This document shows positions 34,412-45,044 of a stretch of 64,000 nucleotides of DNA, piece after piece. The notes beneath the pieces are model-generated. The model was not told the origin of the DNA. It worked only from the letters and a program-made list of their open reading frames with translations, and did no database searches. A program made the position numbers and the translations under genes. The stretch spans positions 2,787,198-2,851,197 of the forward strand of contig NZ_CM007717.1 of NCBI RefSeq assembly GCF_002019855.1, in the 5' to 3' direction. The stretch comes from Streptomyces antibioticus. Lineage in GTDB: Bacteria; Actinomycetota; Actinomycetes; Streptomycetales; Streptomycetaceae. Position 1 is the first letter of the stretch. Every line of letters starts with the position of its first letter.

Positions 34412-34781
34412 GGGTTGCCTCCTGATCATGTTTCGGGAATAACTCAGCCACGCGCGTGCGCGAAGCATTGGCCGTAGTCCACACGGGCGGGACGGATCGC
34501 GCAAGTACCCGGCGGTTCGGACCGCCGAAACGGTGACGATCCTGGCCGTGTCGACGCAACTCCAGGCATGCGATCCGCACTCAAGGTGACATACACCACA
34601 CCTATCTGCCCTGTTTGCGTATTTGGGAACCATCCAAGGGTACGAGTTTCGAACAGGTACCGGTTACCTCGGGGTAGAGATGACGTTTGAGCGCCCGAGG
34701 TACACGATGGGGGCGGTGCGGGTACGGCCCCGCGCGAGCCCCACCCCGCCTCACCCAGCCCTCTGACAGGTAAGGACCAGC
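34412..34781. promoter_or_regulatory. 370-bp divergent promoter region of DUF3052 and aceE
   Basis: No gene is credible here. It holds a near-perfect palindrome AGGTACCGGTTACCT (34655-34669) and a TAGAGA box at 34674-34679 that could be the aceE -10. It ends with AAGGAC 7 nt before GTG 34782. The palindrome overlapping the promoter would suit an operator. Confidence 0.4.
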
Positions 34782-37514
<2,733 letters not shown>

Positions 37515-37535
37515 CCGGGCGCCGGGCGCGACAGG

Positions 37536-37581
37536 ACGGAGGGGGGTGGCGGAACCCGCGGGTTCCGCCACCCCCCTCCGT
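37536..37581 (+). terminator. 46-bp perfect palindrome, aceE terminator
   Basis: Every base pairs across the centre (37558/37559), giving a 23-bp perfect inverted repeat 22 nt after the aceE stop. It is the strongest hairpin in the window after 16624-16660. Confidence 0.85.
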
Positions 37582-37622
37582 TCGCGAACATGCGCACGCC
37601 GGGTGACCCGGCGGGTCGGTCG

Positions 37623-37664
37623 TTCACCACGGTTCCTTCACCACGGTTCCTTCACCACGGTTCC
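37623..37664. repeat. 14-bp tandem repeat x3 near the DUF4190 stop
   Basis: TTCACCACGGTTCC occurs at 37623-37636, 37637-37650 and 37651-37664, with a partial fourth copy. It ends 22 bp downstream of the minus-strand gene stop at 37687. Confidence 0.85.
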
Positions 37665-37686
37665 TTCACCGAAGTGCCGCCCGCGC

Positions 37687-37989
37687 TCAGAGCCAGCCAG
37701 TGCCCGGCCCCGCCGCCCCCGCCAGCCAGATGACCGCCAGCAGGGTGTCGACGGCGCCCAGGACGACGGCGATGAGCGGCGGAAGGGACCGGGACGACCA
37801 GGCGCGCCCCATGGAGAGCCAGCCGCAGACGATCGCCACCGGGCCCAGGACGATGCCCAGGGTGAAGAATCCCGCCACGGCACAGACGAGTCCGACGATC
37901 CCGAGCGTCGCGCGATCCGGCCCGGTCCGTGACCCCGTCCGGCCACGTGAGCGGGGGTACCTGCGCGTGCCGTGTCCAAAGCCGGCCAT
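37687..37989 (-). CDS. DUF4190-type small membrane protein
   Basis: 100 residues from ATG 37989 (GGGAG 6 nt upstream). After a basic N-terminus (GHGTRRYPRSRGR) there are two to three hydrophobic segments with the DUF4190 rhythm: ATLGIVGLVCAVAGFFTLGIVLGPVAIVCGWLSMGRA and LPPLIAVVLGAVDTLLAVIWLAGAAG. The small-residue-rich first helix pair is typical. The family is of unknown function. No operon partner is evident. Confidence 0.75.
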   Translation of the reverse strand: MAGFGHGTRRYPRSRGRTGSRTGPDRATLGIVGLVCAVAGFFTLGIVLGPVAIVCGWLSMGRAWSSRSLPPLIAVVLGAVDTLLAVIWLAGAAGPGTGWL

Positions 37990-38272
37990 CGTCAACTCCC
38001 TGTCCTCCGGGGATGTTTCGATGACCGGGTACCCCGCACGCGCGGTTCATGCCCGATGCCGCCCGGGGCCGGGGCCCGTTGCGGCGCGCTGTCCCCCTCC
38101 GGCAGCGCGCCGCGGGCCCGGCCGCCCTCCTGCCTTGCGGAGGGCTTGACCCACTGTGACCTGGGGCGGGTGCCGGAGGCGAGGGACCTTTAGCGTTGTC
38201 ACCCTGATAGGGGAAATTCCTTGACGACGCGTCAGGATCCCTCGCCCCGAGGAGAAGACGAGCGGGAGCGGA

Positions 38273-39892
38273 TCAGATGTGGCCCACGCCCGCGCCCGCG
38301 TCCGCGTTCGCACCGCGCTTGGTCAGCAGGGCGACGAAGACCGCGACCAGCGCGACCCCGGCCGCGACCAGCGACGCCAGGCTCATGCCGGAGATGAAGG
38401 TGTCGTGCGCGACGTCGGTGATCTTCGCGGCGACCTCGGCCGGGGTGCCCTCGGGCACCGGTGCCACACCGACCTGGACCGCCTCGGACGCCTGGTCGAG
38501 CTGGCCCTCGGTGAGCGGGGGCAGCCCGGCGGAGGTCCAGTTGGAGGGCAGGTCGCCGTCCACCTTGGAGGCCATCACGGCACCCAGCACGGCCGTACCG
38601 AGGCTGCCGCCGATCTGCATGGCCGCCTGCTGGAGACCGCCGGCCACACCGGACAGTTCGAGCGGGGCGTTGCCGACGATGACCTCGGTGGCGCCGACCA
38701 TGACCGGCGCGAGGCCGAAGCCCAGCAGGGCGAACCAGAGGGACATCAGTCCGCTGCCGGTGTCCTTCTCCAGCGTGGACATGCCGTACATGGCGATCGC
38801 GGTGGCGGCCATACCGCCGGCCAGCGGGACACGCGGGCCGAGCTTGGTGATCGCGAGACCCGCCAGCGGCGAGCCGACGATCATCATGCCGGTGAGCGGC
38901 AGCAGATGCAGACCGGCGTCGATCGGGCTCATGCCGTGCACGTTCTGGAGGTAGAACGTCACGAAGAACAGGCCGCCCATGAAGGCGATGGCCATCAGGA
39001 CCATGAGGACCACACCGGCCGACAGCGGCACGGAGCGGAACAGCCCGAGCGGGATCAGCGGCTCCTTGACCTTCGTCTCCCACACCGCGAAGCCCGCGAA
39101 GAGCAGCGCGGAGCCGAGGATGAACGCCCAGGTCTTGCCGTCGCCCCAGCCCCAGGCCGGGGCCTTGATCAGGGCCCAGACCAGGCAGAACATCGCGGCC
39201 GAGAGCAGGGCGATGCCGAGCAGGTCGAAGGAGCGCGGCGCGTTCTCCGCGCGGTGGTCGCGCAGGATGAGGGTGCCCAGCACCAGCGCGAGGACACCGA
39301 CCGGCACGTTGATGAAGAACACCGACTGCCAGTTGACGTGCTCGACGAGGACACCGCCGAGGATCGGGCCGCCCGCGGTGGAGGCGCCGATGACCATGCC
39401 CCAGATGCCGATGGCCATGTTGAGCTTCTCGGCCGGGAAGGTGGCCCGCAGCAGGCCGAGCGCGGCCGGCATCAGCAGCGCGCCGAACAGGCCCTGGAAG
39501 ACCCGGAAGGTGACGACCAGCGCGATGCTGTCGCTGAGCCCGATCGCGCCGGAGGCGGCGGCGAAGCCGACCACGCCTATCAGGAAGGTCTGGCGGTGGC
39601 CGAAGCGGTCACCGAGCTTGCCCGCGGTGATCAGGGAGACCGCGAGGGCGAGGAAGTAGGCGTTGGTGATCCACTGCACCTCGGCGAAGGTGGCGTGCAG
39701 ATCGTCGGCGATGGCCGGGTTGGCGATGGCCACGATGGTGCCGTCGAGGGCCACCATCATGACCCCGACGGCGACGGTGATGAGGGTGAGCCACGGATGG
39801 CCCCGCAGCCCCGTGACGGGCGCCGGGCCCGGCGGGGTGCCCGGCGCCTTGCCTCCCGGCCCGGGGGTGTCGATGGTGGTCTGACTAGTCAT
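38273..39892 (-). CDS. DHA2-type MFS drug exporter
   Basis: 539 residues with 14 predicted helices: MMVALDGTIVAIANPAIADDLHATF (helix 1 with the D-x-T-I-V motif), GKLGDRFGHRQTFLIGV (loop motif A), GLFGALLMPAALGLL, GPILGGVLVEHVNWQSVFFINVPVG (motif C region), and a short cytosolic C-terminus ending GVGHI. It exports drugs or antibiotics using the proton gradient. It is divergent from a TetR repressor gene, with a shared 81-bp operator region, so it is probably the repressor's target. Confidence 0.92.
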   Translation of the reverse strand: MTSQTTIDTPGPGGKAPGTPPGPAPVTGLRGHPWLTLITVAVGVMMVALDGTIVAIANPAIADDLHATFAEVQWITNAYFLALAVSLITAGKLGDRFGHRQTFLIGVVGFAAASGAIGLSDSIALVVTFRVFQGLFGALLMPAALGLLRATFPAEKLNMAIGIWGMVIGASTAGGPILGGVLVEHVNWQSVFFINVPVGVLALVLGTLILRDHRAENAPRSFDLLGIALLSAAMFCLVWALIKAPAWGWGDGKTWAFILGSALLFAGFAVWETKVKEPLIPLGLFRSVPLSAGVVLMVLMAIAFMGGLFFVTFYLQNVHGMSPIDAGLHLLPLTGMMIVGSPLAGLAITKLGPRVPLAGGMAATAIAMYGMSTLEKDTGSGLMSLWFALLGFGLAPVMVGATEVIVGNAPLELSGVAGGLQQAAMQIGGSLGTAVLGAVMASKVDGDLPSNWTSAGLPPLTEGQLDQASEAVQVGVAPVPEGTPAEVAAKITDVAHDTFISGMSLASLVAAGVALVAVFVALLTKRGANADAGAGVGHI

Positions 39893-39905
39893 GCCCAGAG
39901 GCTAA

Positions 39906-39954
39906 TGACAGCGACTGACAATTGACAAACGAGTTCACTAGTCGGTAACTGTCA
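39906..39954. promoter_or_regulatory. TetR/MFS divergent operator and promoter
   Basis: TGACAG-CGACT (39906-39916) is mirrored by AGTCG...CTGTCA (39940-39944, 39949-39954). TTGACA at 39922-39927 with TAACTG at 39946-39951 (18-bp spacer) forms a plus-strand promoter for the TetR gene inside the dyad. Confidence 0.6.
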
Positions 39955-39973
39955 CGACATTCGGTACAGAGAG

Positions 39974-40630
39974 ATGGGTCAGTTCATGGACACGGCACCG
40001 CCCCCGCCGGGACTGCGCGAGCGCAAGAAACAGCGCACCCGGGACGCACTGCTGCGGGCCGCCGTGGAACTGTTCGTCTCCCAGGGCTACGAGCACACCA
40101 CCGTGGACGAGATCGCCGCCGCCGTCGACGTCTCGCAGCGCACCTTCTTCCGCTACTTCGCCGGGAAGGAGGAGGCCGCGCTCGCCCTGGAGGAGCTGAC
40201 CGTGGCGCACTTCGTCGACGCGGTCCGCTCGCGCCCGCCCCACGAGCCGCCGATGGAGGCGCTGCGCCGGGCCGTGCTGAGCGGCTGGCACTCCATCGGC
40301 GAGGCCGTCGAGTCCGTCGTCCCGGTGGAGCTGTATCTGCGGATGTACCGGGTGATCGAGTCGACGCCGGTGCTGCTCGCCGCGCATCTGCGCCGGGCGG
40401 CCGAGACCGAGGAGACGATCGCGGGGGTGATCGCCGAGCGCGAGGGGCTGGACCCGGACACCGATCCGCGGCCCCGGCTGGCGGTGGCGGTCTTCAGCGC
40501 GGTGATGCGGGTGACCGAGCGCCAGTGGCTGCTGGAGGAGGAGTTCAGCCTCGCGGGGATCCACGCGCTCACGTCCCGCTACCTGGACCAGGTGGGGCCC
40601 GCCCTACTGGGCGACTGGCGTACGGTGTGA
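39974..40630 (+). CDS. TetR/AcrR-family repressor
   Basis: 218 residues from ATG 39974; ATG 39986 is possible. The N-terminal HTH is RKKQRTRDALLRAAVELFVSQGYEHTTVDEIAAAVDVSQRTFFRYFAGKEEA (the start of this stretch is residue ~15), the standard TetR DNA-binding unit. The C-terminal domain (VELYLRMYRVIESTPVLLAAHLRR, TDPRPRLAVAVFSAVMRVTERQWL) matches TetR_C proteins of actinomycetes. It likely represses itself and the divergent MFS pump until a drug binds. Confidence 0.93.
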   Translation: MGQFMDTAPPPPGLRERKKQRTRDALLRAAVELFVSQGYEHTTVDEIAAAVDVSQRTFFRYFAGKEEAALALEELTVAHFVDAVRSRPPHEPPMEALRRAVLSGWHSIGEAVESVVPVELYLRMYRVIESTPVLLAAHLRRAAETEETIAGVIAEREGLDPDTDPRPRLAVAVFSAVMRVTERQWLLEEEFSLAGIHALTSRYLDQVGPALLGDWRTV

Positions 40631-40680
40631 CGGCATGAGGCCGTAAAGGCATGTATGACCGGTGCCACTCTCTTTGAAAC

Positions 40681-40694
40681 GTGATACCGATCAC
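40681..40694 (+). promoter_or_regulatory. Inverted repeat upstream of the α/β-hydrolase gene
   Basis: GTGAT-ACCG-ATCAC is a perfect 5-bp dyad 45 bp before the hydrolase start. It is a candidate regulator site. A TAGTGT box at 40724-40729 may be the -10 of a near-leaderless mRNA. Confidence 0.35.
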
Positions 40695-40738
40695 TTTATT
40701 AACCCGAGACACTCCCGTTCTCCTAGTGTGTCCTCCCA

Positions 40739-41965
40739 GTGACTTCCTTCGACACCTCCCCCCAACTCGGCGTCTGGCGCGCACTGCTCGCCCTGGCCGT
40801 GGTGTTCGTGATGCTGGCGACCACCGGCTGGACCGCCCTGCGGCAGGAACGGGAGCCCACCGCTCTCCAGGCTTCCCTGTCCGCGTGGAAGGACGGCCGC
40901 ACAGGTGGTCACGCGCTGCCCGACCCGAAGGCCGCGCCCGCCCGGCTCGCCGAGTTCTTCGCCTCGCTGACCGACCACCAGCAGACCGCCCTCGCGCACG
41001 ACTACGCGCTCGCGGTCGGCAACATGAACGGCGCGCCCGTCGAGCTGCGCTACCGGGCCAACCGGATCGCCCTCGGGCAGCAGATCCGTATCGAGGCCGC
41101 CCGCACCCACGACGAGCGCCTCTCCCCCGGCGGACAGCGCGAGGCCGGCCGCCGTCTGGACCGCTACGAGGCGCTGCGCACCGCAGGCCGCCAGATCCTG
41201 GCCTTCGACCCGGACGGCTCGGGCCGGGTCGCCGAGGTCCTCGGCGATCTCGACCGGGCCGAGCGGATCTCCGTGGTCGTCCCCGGCGTCGACACCGATC
41301 TGCTCACCTTCCAGCGCACCGACCGCCGCTGGTCGGCCCCCGCCGGTATGGCGCAGGCCCTGTTCGACGCCGAGCGCGCGTCGAGCCCCGGCACCCGGAC
41401 CGCCGTGATCGCCTGGGCGGACTACACCTCCCCCGACGGCCTCGGCATCGACTCGGCCACCGCGATGCGCGCCGAGAGCGGCGCCGTCCGGCTGAACGCG
41501 CTGCTGCACGCGCTGCCCGGCACCTCGCAGGTGTCGATGTTCTGCCACAGCTACGGCTCGGTGGTGTGCGGGGTCGCCGCGCGCGGGATGCCGGAGCGGG
41601 TGGCCGACATAGCCGTGGCCGGCAGCCCCGGCATGCGGGTGGAGAAGGCGTCCCAGCTCGGCACCGACGCCCGGGTCTGGGCGATGCGGGACGCCGACGA
41701 CTGGGTGCAGGACGTACCGCATCTGGAGCTGGGCGGCCTCGGGCACGGCGAGGACCCGATGGCCGGGGCGTTCGGCGCCCGGCTGCTGTCCTCCCGGGAC
41801 GCGAAGGGCCACGGCGGCTACTTCGTGCCGGGCACGGACAGTCTGCGCAACCTCGCCGACATCGGCACTGGCGCGTACCGCTCGGTGCGGTGCGCGGGCA
41901 AGACCGGGCAGGAGGACTCCTGCCGGGTGGGTTTGTCCGACACGACGACGGCCGGACGCGCGTAG
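40739..41965 (+). CDS. Membrane-anchored α/β-hydrolase (DUF1023 family)
   Basis: 408 residues from GTG 40739. An N-terminal membrane helix (VWRALLALAVVFVMLATTGW, residues ~12-31) is followed by a helical region and the DUF1023 α/β-hydrolase domain: ISVVVPGVDTDLLTFQ, VIAWADYTSPDGLG, the nucleophile elbow VSMFCHSYGSVVCG (S in HSYGS), then VADIAVAGSPGM, VWAMRDADDWV and, near the C-terminus, HGGYFVPGTDSL with the likely catalytic His. It is extracytoplasmic, with a substrate of unknown nature. Confidence 0.88.
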   Translation: MTSFDTSPQLGVWRALLALAVVFVMLATTGWTALRQEREPTALQASLSAWKDGRTGGHALPDPKAAPARLAEFFASLTDHQQTALAHDYALAVGNMNGAPVELRYRANRIALGQQIRIEAARTHDERLSPGGQREAGRRLDRYEALRTAGRQILAFDPDGSGRVAEVLGDLDRAERISVVVPGVDTDLLTFQRTDRRWSAPAGMAQALFDAERASSPGTRTAVIAWADYTSPDGLGIDSATAMRAESGAVRLNALLHALPGTSQVSMFCHSYGSVVCGVAARGMPERVADIAVAGSPGMRVEKASQLGTDARVWAMRDADDWVQDVPHLELGGLGHGEDPMAGAFGARLLSSRDAKGHGGYFVPGTDSLRNLADIGTGAYRSVRCAGKTGQEDSCRVGLSDTTTAGRA

Positions 41966-42004
41966 AGACGCAGGAATTGCGGCGCGCGCAGGGAGGGGAC
42001 GTAG

Positions 42005-42883
42005 ATGCGTGTCCCGCATACGATGAGCCGCATGGGTGACGTACTGGCCGGATTGCATGCCGCCTGGGAGTTCGATTCCGACTCCGTCCTCATCCGCTAC
42101 GAACGGGGTCTGCGCACGCCCAAGCTGCTGGCCGCGCTGGGGGAGCGAAGGATTCCGCTGGCGGCCCTGGCCGGGGTGACGCTCGATCCCGGGCGGCGGG
42201 GGACGGTCGTCCTGCGTGCCGAGCCGCGGCCCGGCGCCGATCCCCTCGTGGAGGCGGCGGCGGGACAGCTCAAGGAGGGGTGCGACCCGTACCGGCTGGT
42301 GCTGCCCGCCGAGCGGGAGGTCCTCGCCGAGTACTACGCCGACGAACTGCGCGCCCGGCTGAAACCCGACCCCGGCCCGGCGGACCGCTTCCTGGTGGCG
42401 GCCCCGGAGGCGCCCCTGTCCTTCAAGGCGTACGACGGGAAGGCGTCCTTCGACGGGCGGACCGTGCGCTACCGGTGGTTCTGGACCGGCGCGTCCTCCG
42501 CCAAGTGGAAGGCCGGCGACCAGAGCTTCGACGTCTCCGAGCTGAACGGCGTGGAGTGGCGCTCCCCCGAGGTGTTCGAGGGGCATCTGCGGCTGCTGCG
42601 CGGCGAGGACGCGCCCGCCCAGGCCGACCAGGACCCGGCGACGGTCGTCTTCGGGCTGGGGTACGGATCCGTGCACGAGTCGCTGCCGTTCGCCGCCGCC
42701 GTCCTCGCGGCCGTGCGCACGCGCGGGCCCGCGGCCGCGGTCACCGCCGCGCCCCCGGGCCCCCGTCGTGACCCCGCGGACATCGCCGAACGCATCCGGC
42801 ACCTCGGGGAGCTGCACCAGGCCGGTCTGGTCACCGACGAGGAGTTCGCCGCGAAGAAGGCCGAGCTGCTCTCCGAGCTGTAG
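42005..42883 (+). CDS. DUF4429 protein with SHOCT domain
   Basis: 292 residues from ATG 42005 (GGGAGGGG 6 nt upstream). Two DUF4429 PH-like repeats are visible: AAWEFDSDSVLIRYERG ... IPLAALAGVTLDPGRRGTVVL and FKAYDGKASFDGRTVRYRWFWTG ... FDVSELNGVEWRSPEVFEGHLRLL. A C-terminal SHOCT motif follows (DIAERIRHLGELHQAGLVTDEEFAAKKAELL). SHOCT segments mediate oligomerisation, and DUF4429 is streptomycete-specific. Cytoplasmic, with no known function. Confidence 0.88.
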   Translation: MRVPHTMSRMGDVLAGLHAAWEFDSDSVLIRYERGLRTPKLLAALGERRIPLAALAGVTLDPGRRGTVVLRAEPRPGADPLVEAAAGQLKEGCDPYRLVLPAEREVLAEYYADELRARLKPDPGPADRFLVAAPEAPLSFKAYDGKASFDGRTVRYRWFWTGASSAKWKAGDQSFDVSELNGVEWRSPEVFEGHLRLLRGEDAPAQADQDPATVVFGLGYGSVHESLPFAAAVLAAVRTRGPAAAVTAAPPGPRRDPADIAERIRHLGELHQAGLVTDEEFAAKKAELLSEL

Positions 42884-42898
42884 CCGCGCGCGGCCCGG

Positions 42899-43912
42899 CT
42901 ACTCGCGGCCCGCCGAGGTGAACGTCATGTCCGCGTACCGGTCGCCCGCGACCCGCCCCGCGATGGGCTCCAGGGCCGCCAGCTCGTCCGCGGTCAGCTC
43001 GATCGCCACCGCGGCGGTGTTCTCCGTCACCCGGGCCGGGGTGCGGGTGCCCGGGATCGGGACCACCGGGAGGCCGTGCACCCGGGCCCGCGCGTGGACC
43101 CAGGCCAGCGCGATCTGGCCCGGCGTCGCGTCATGCGCCTTCGCCACCGCGCGGACCGGCTCCAGCAGGGCCGCGTTCACGGCGGCGTTCTCCCCGGTGA
43201 AGCGGGGCTGCTGGCGGCGGAAGTCGTCGGCCGTGAGCGTCTCGGCGCTGGCGAACGCGCCGGTGAGGAAGCCCCGGCCGAGCGGGGAGTACGGGACGAG
43301 CGTGACACCCAGCTCGCGGGCCGCCGGCACCACCCGGGCCTCGATGTCCCGGGAGAACAGCGACCACTCCGACTGCACGGCGGCGATCGGATGGACCGCG
43401 TGCGCGGCGCGCAGCTCGGACGCCGTCACCTCGCTCAGGCCCAGATGCTTCACCTTGCCCTCGCGGACCAGGTCGGCCATCACCGCGACGGTCTCCTCGA
43501 TCGGGACCTCGGGGGCGCGCCGGTGCATGTAGTAGAGGTCGATCGCCTCGATGCCGAGCCGCGTCAGGCTCGCCTCGACGGCCTGGCGGATGTAGGGCGC
43601 GTCGTTGCGGATGACCCGCCGGGTCGGGTCGTCCGGCGGGATCGACAGCGCGAACTTGGTCGCGACGACGACCTCGTCGCGGTGCGCCCTGAAGAACGGG
43701 GAGAGGAAGCGTTCGTTGTCGCCGGCGCCGTACGCGTCGGCCGTGTCGTACAGGGTGACGCCCAGGTCCAGGGCGCGTTCCAGGGTGGCCCGGGAGGCGT
43801 CGGCGTCGACGGGGCCGTAGGCGAAGCTCATGCCCATGCAGCCCAGGCCCTGCACGCCGACCTCGGGGCCGTGCGTTCCCAGGGGGGCGGTGGGGAGGGG
43901 CGTGGCGCTCAT
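42899..43912 (-). CDS. Aldo/keto reductase
   Basis: 337 residues from ATG 43912 (AAAGGA 7 nt upstream). (β/α)8 AKR: LGLGCMGMSFAYGP, the catalytic Asp/Tyr in VTLYDTADAYGAGDNERFL, Lys in VVATKFAL, His in DLYYMHRRAPEVPIEETV, then LGLSEVTASELRAAH, EWSLFSRDIEARVVPAARELGV, PYSPLGRGFLTG, and VVPIPGTRTPARVTENTAAV for NADPH 2'-phosphate binding. It reduces aldehydes or ketones. Its start overlaps the MerR stop by 4 bp (ATGA), so the regulator and the reductase are co-transcribed. Confidence 0.93.
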   Translation of the reverse strand: MSATPLPTAPLGTHGPEVGVQGLGCMGMSFAYGPVDADASRATLERALDLGVTLYDTADAYGAGDNERFLSPFFRAHRDEVVVATKFALSIPPDDPTRRVIRNDAPYIRQAVEASLTRLGIEAIDLYYMHRRAPEVPIEETVAVMADLVREGKVKHLGLSEVTASELRAAHAVHPIAAVQSEWSLFSRDIEARVVPAARELGVTLVPYSPLGRGFLTGAFASAETLTADDFRRQQPRFTGENAAVNAALLEPVRAVAKAHDATPGQIALAWVHARARVHGLPVVPIPGTRTPARVTENTAAVAIELTADELAALEPIAGRVAGDRYADMTFTSAGRE

Positions 43913-44433
43913 CGGGCGGTCCTTTCCGGTTCGGGGGCCGGGGCTCCGAGGGCTTCGGCCTCGTAGGCCGTGGCGCGCGAGGCGTCCGAGTAGAACATGA
44001 TCTTGCGGTCGAGCACGGCGAGCGTGTCCTGGAGTTCGGCGATCCTGGCCCGGACGTCCCGGCGGGTCGCCTCCAGCAGCGCGTGCCGCTCCGCGTACGT
44101 GCCGTCGCCCTCGCGCACCAGCTCGGCGTACCGCACCATGTCGGCGACCGGCATACCGGTCAGCCGCAGCTTGCCGACGAGGTCGAGCCAGTCGAGGTCG
44201 CGGTTGCTGTAGCGGCGCTGCCCGGTGTGCGAGCGGTCGATGTGGGACATCAGCCCGATCCGCTCGTACCAGCGCAGGGTGTGGGCGGTCAGGCCGGTGA
44301 ACGCGACGACCTCGCTGATCGTGTAGCTGTCCTGGCCGTTCGGGCGGGGGTGCCGCGGCGCCGGCGCGGCACACACGTCGGCGGGGGCGGGGGTCTGTTC
44401 GGTGGTCACGGGCGTGGTCTGCAACACCGTCAT
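43909..44433 (-). CDS. MerR-family regulator controlling the aldo/keto reductase operon
   Basis: 174 residues from ATG 44433, probably on a leaderless mRNA. After a Pro-rich N-terminus, the DNA-binding MerR HTH is DSYTISEVVAFTGLTAHTLRWYERIGLM (starting near residue 35), followed by GQRRYSNRDLDWLDLVGKLRLTGMPVADMVRYAELV and a dimerisation helix (RRDVRARIAELQDTLAVLDRKIMFY). It lacks the Cys pattern of mercury- or copper-sensing members, so an organic inducer is likely. Its promoter has a MerR-type 19-bp spacer. Confidence 0.92.
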   Translation of the reverse strand: MTVLQTTPVTTEQTPAPADVCAAPAPRHPRPNGQDSYTISEVVAFTGLTAHTLRWYERIGLMSHIDRSHTGQRRYSNRDLDWLDLVGKLRLTGMPVADMVRYAELVREGDGTYAERHALLEATRRDVRARIAELQDTLAVLDRKIMFYSDASRATAYEAEALGAPAPEPERTAR

Positions 44434-44440
44434 GCCCTCC

Positions 44441-44471
44441 ACGCTATGGCCTTGGAGTGTGCTCGAAGCAA
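44441..44471 (-). promoter_or_regulatory. MerR-type promoter with operator dyad
   Basis: On the minus strand TTGCTT (44471-44466) and TAGCGT (44446-44441) are separated by 19 bp, the diagnostic MerR spacing. The dyad CTTCGAGCACACTCCAAG (44468-44451) sits inside the spacer. The expected start falls on the ATG. Confidence 0.7.
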
Positions 44472-44530
44472 GCGGAACCGGTGAGAAAACCGTGGGACGC
44501 GGCCTGATCACGGCGATTACCGTGCCGGAC

Positions 44531-45034
44531 ATGACTGCCGTACGCCGGGCCCGGCCCGAGGACGCCGCCGAGGTGCTGCGGCTGCGTCAGGTGATGATCG
44601 ACTCCCTGCTTCCCGACCGCGGTGCCGGGGACCTGCACGCGGCCTGGCACACGGACTGGCACGCGGACTCGCTCCCCGTGCTCACGGCCCGGCTCGCCGA
44701 GCCCGACGGGGACTTCGGCGCGTTCGTGGTGGACCATCCGGAGCGGCCGGGAGCGCTGGCCGCGCTGGTGGCCGGGACGGTCGAGTACCGGATCGGACGG
44801 GCCGGCAACCCCGAGGGGCGGGTCGGGCACGTCTTCAGCGTCGCCACCGACCCGCAGACCCGGCGCCGCGGGTACGCGCGCGCGTGCATGGAGTCGCTGC
44901 TCGCGTGGTTCCGGGAGCGCGGGGTCCCGCAGGTCGACCTGAACGCCTCCGCCGCGGCCGAGCCGCTCTACGCGTCCCTCGGCTTCGTGCGCAAGCCGGA
45001 CCCCTCGATGCGGCTGACCTTCCCGGCCCCTTAG
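44531..45034 (+). CDS. GNAT-family N-acetyltransferase
   Basis: 167 residues from ATG 44531. GNAT: VRRARPEDAAEVLRLRQVMIDSLLP, FVVDHPERPGALAALVAGTVEYRIG, the acetyl-CoA motif VFSVATDPQTRRRGYARACMESLLAWFRERGV (near residues 98-129) and LNASAAAEPLYASLGFVRKPDPSMRL. The end of the protein matches ribosomal or amine acetyltransferases of unknown target. The gene is followed 10 bp later by the beta-lactamase-fold gene and is divergent from the MerR operon. Confidence 0.85.
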   Translation: MTAVRRARPEDAAEVLRLRQVMIDSLLPDRGAGDLHAAWHTDWHADSLPVLTARLAEPDGDFGAFVVDHPERPGALAALVAGTVEYRIGRAGNPEGRVGHVFSVATDPQTRRRGYARACMESLLAWFRERGVPQVDLNASAAAEPLYASLGFVRKPDPSMRLTFPAP

Positions 45035-45044
45035 GCTCGACGGC

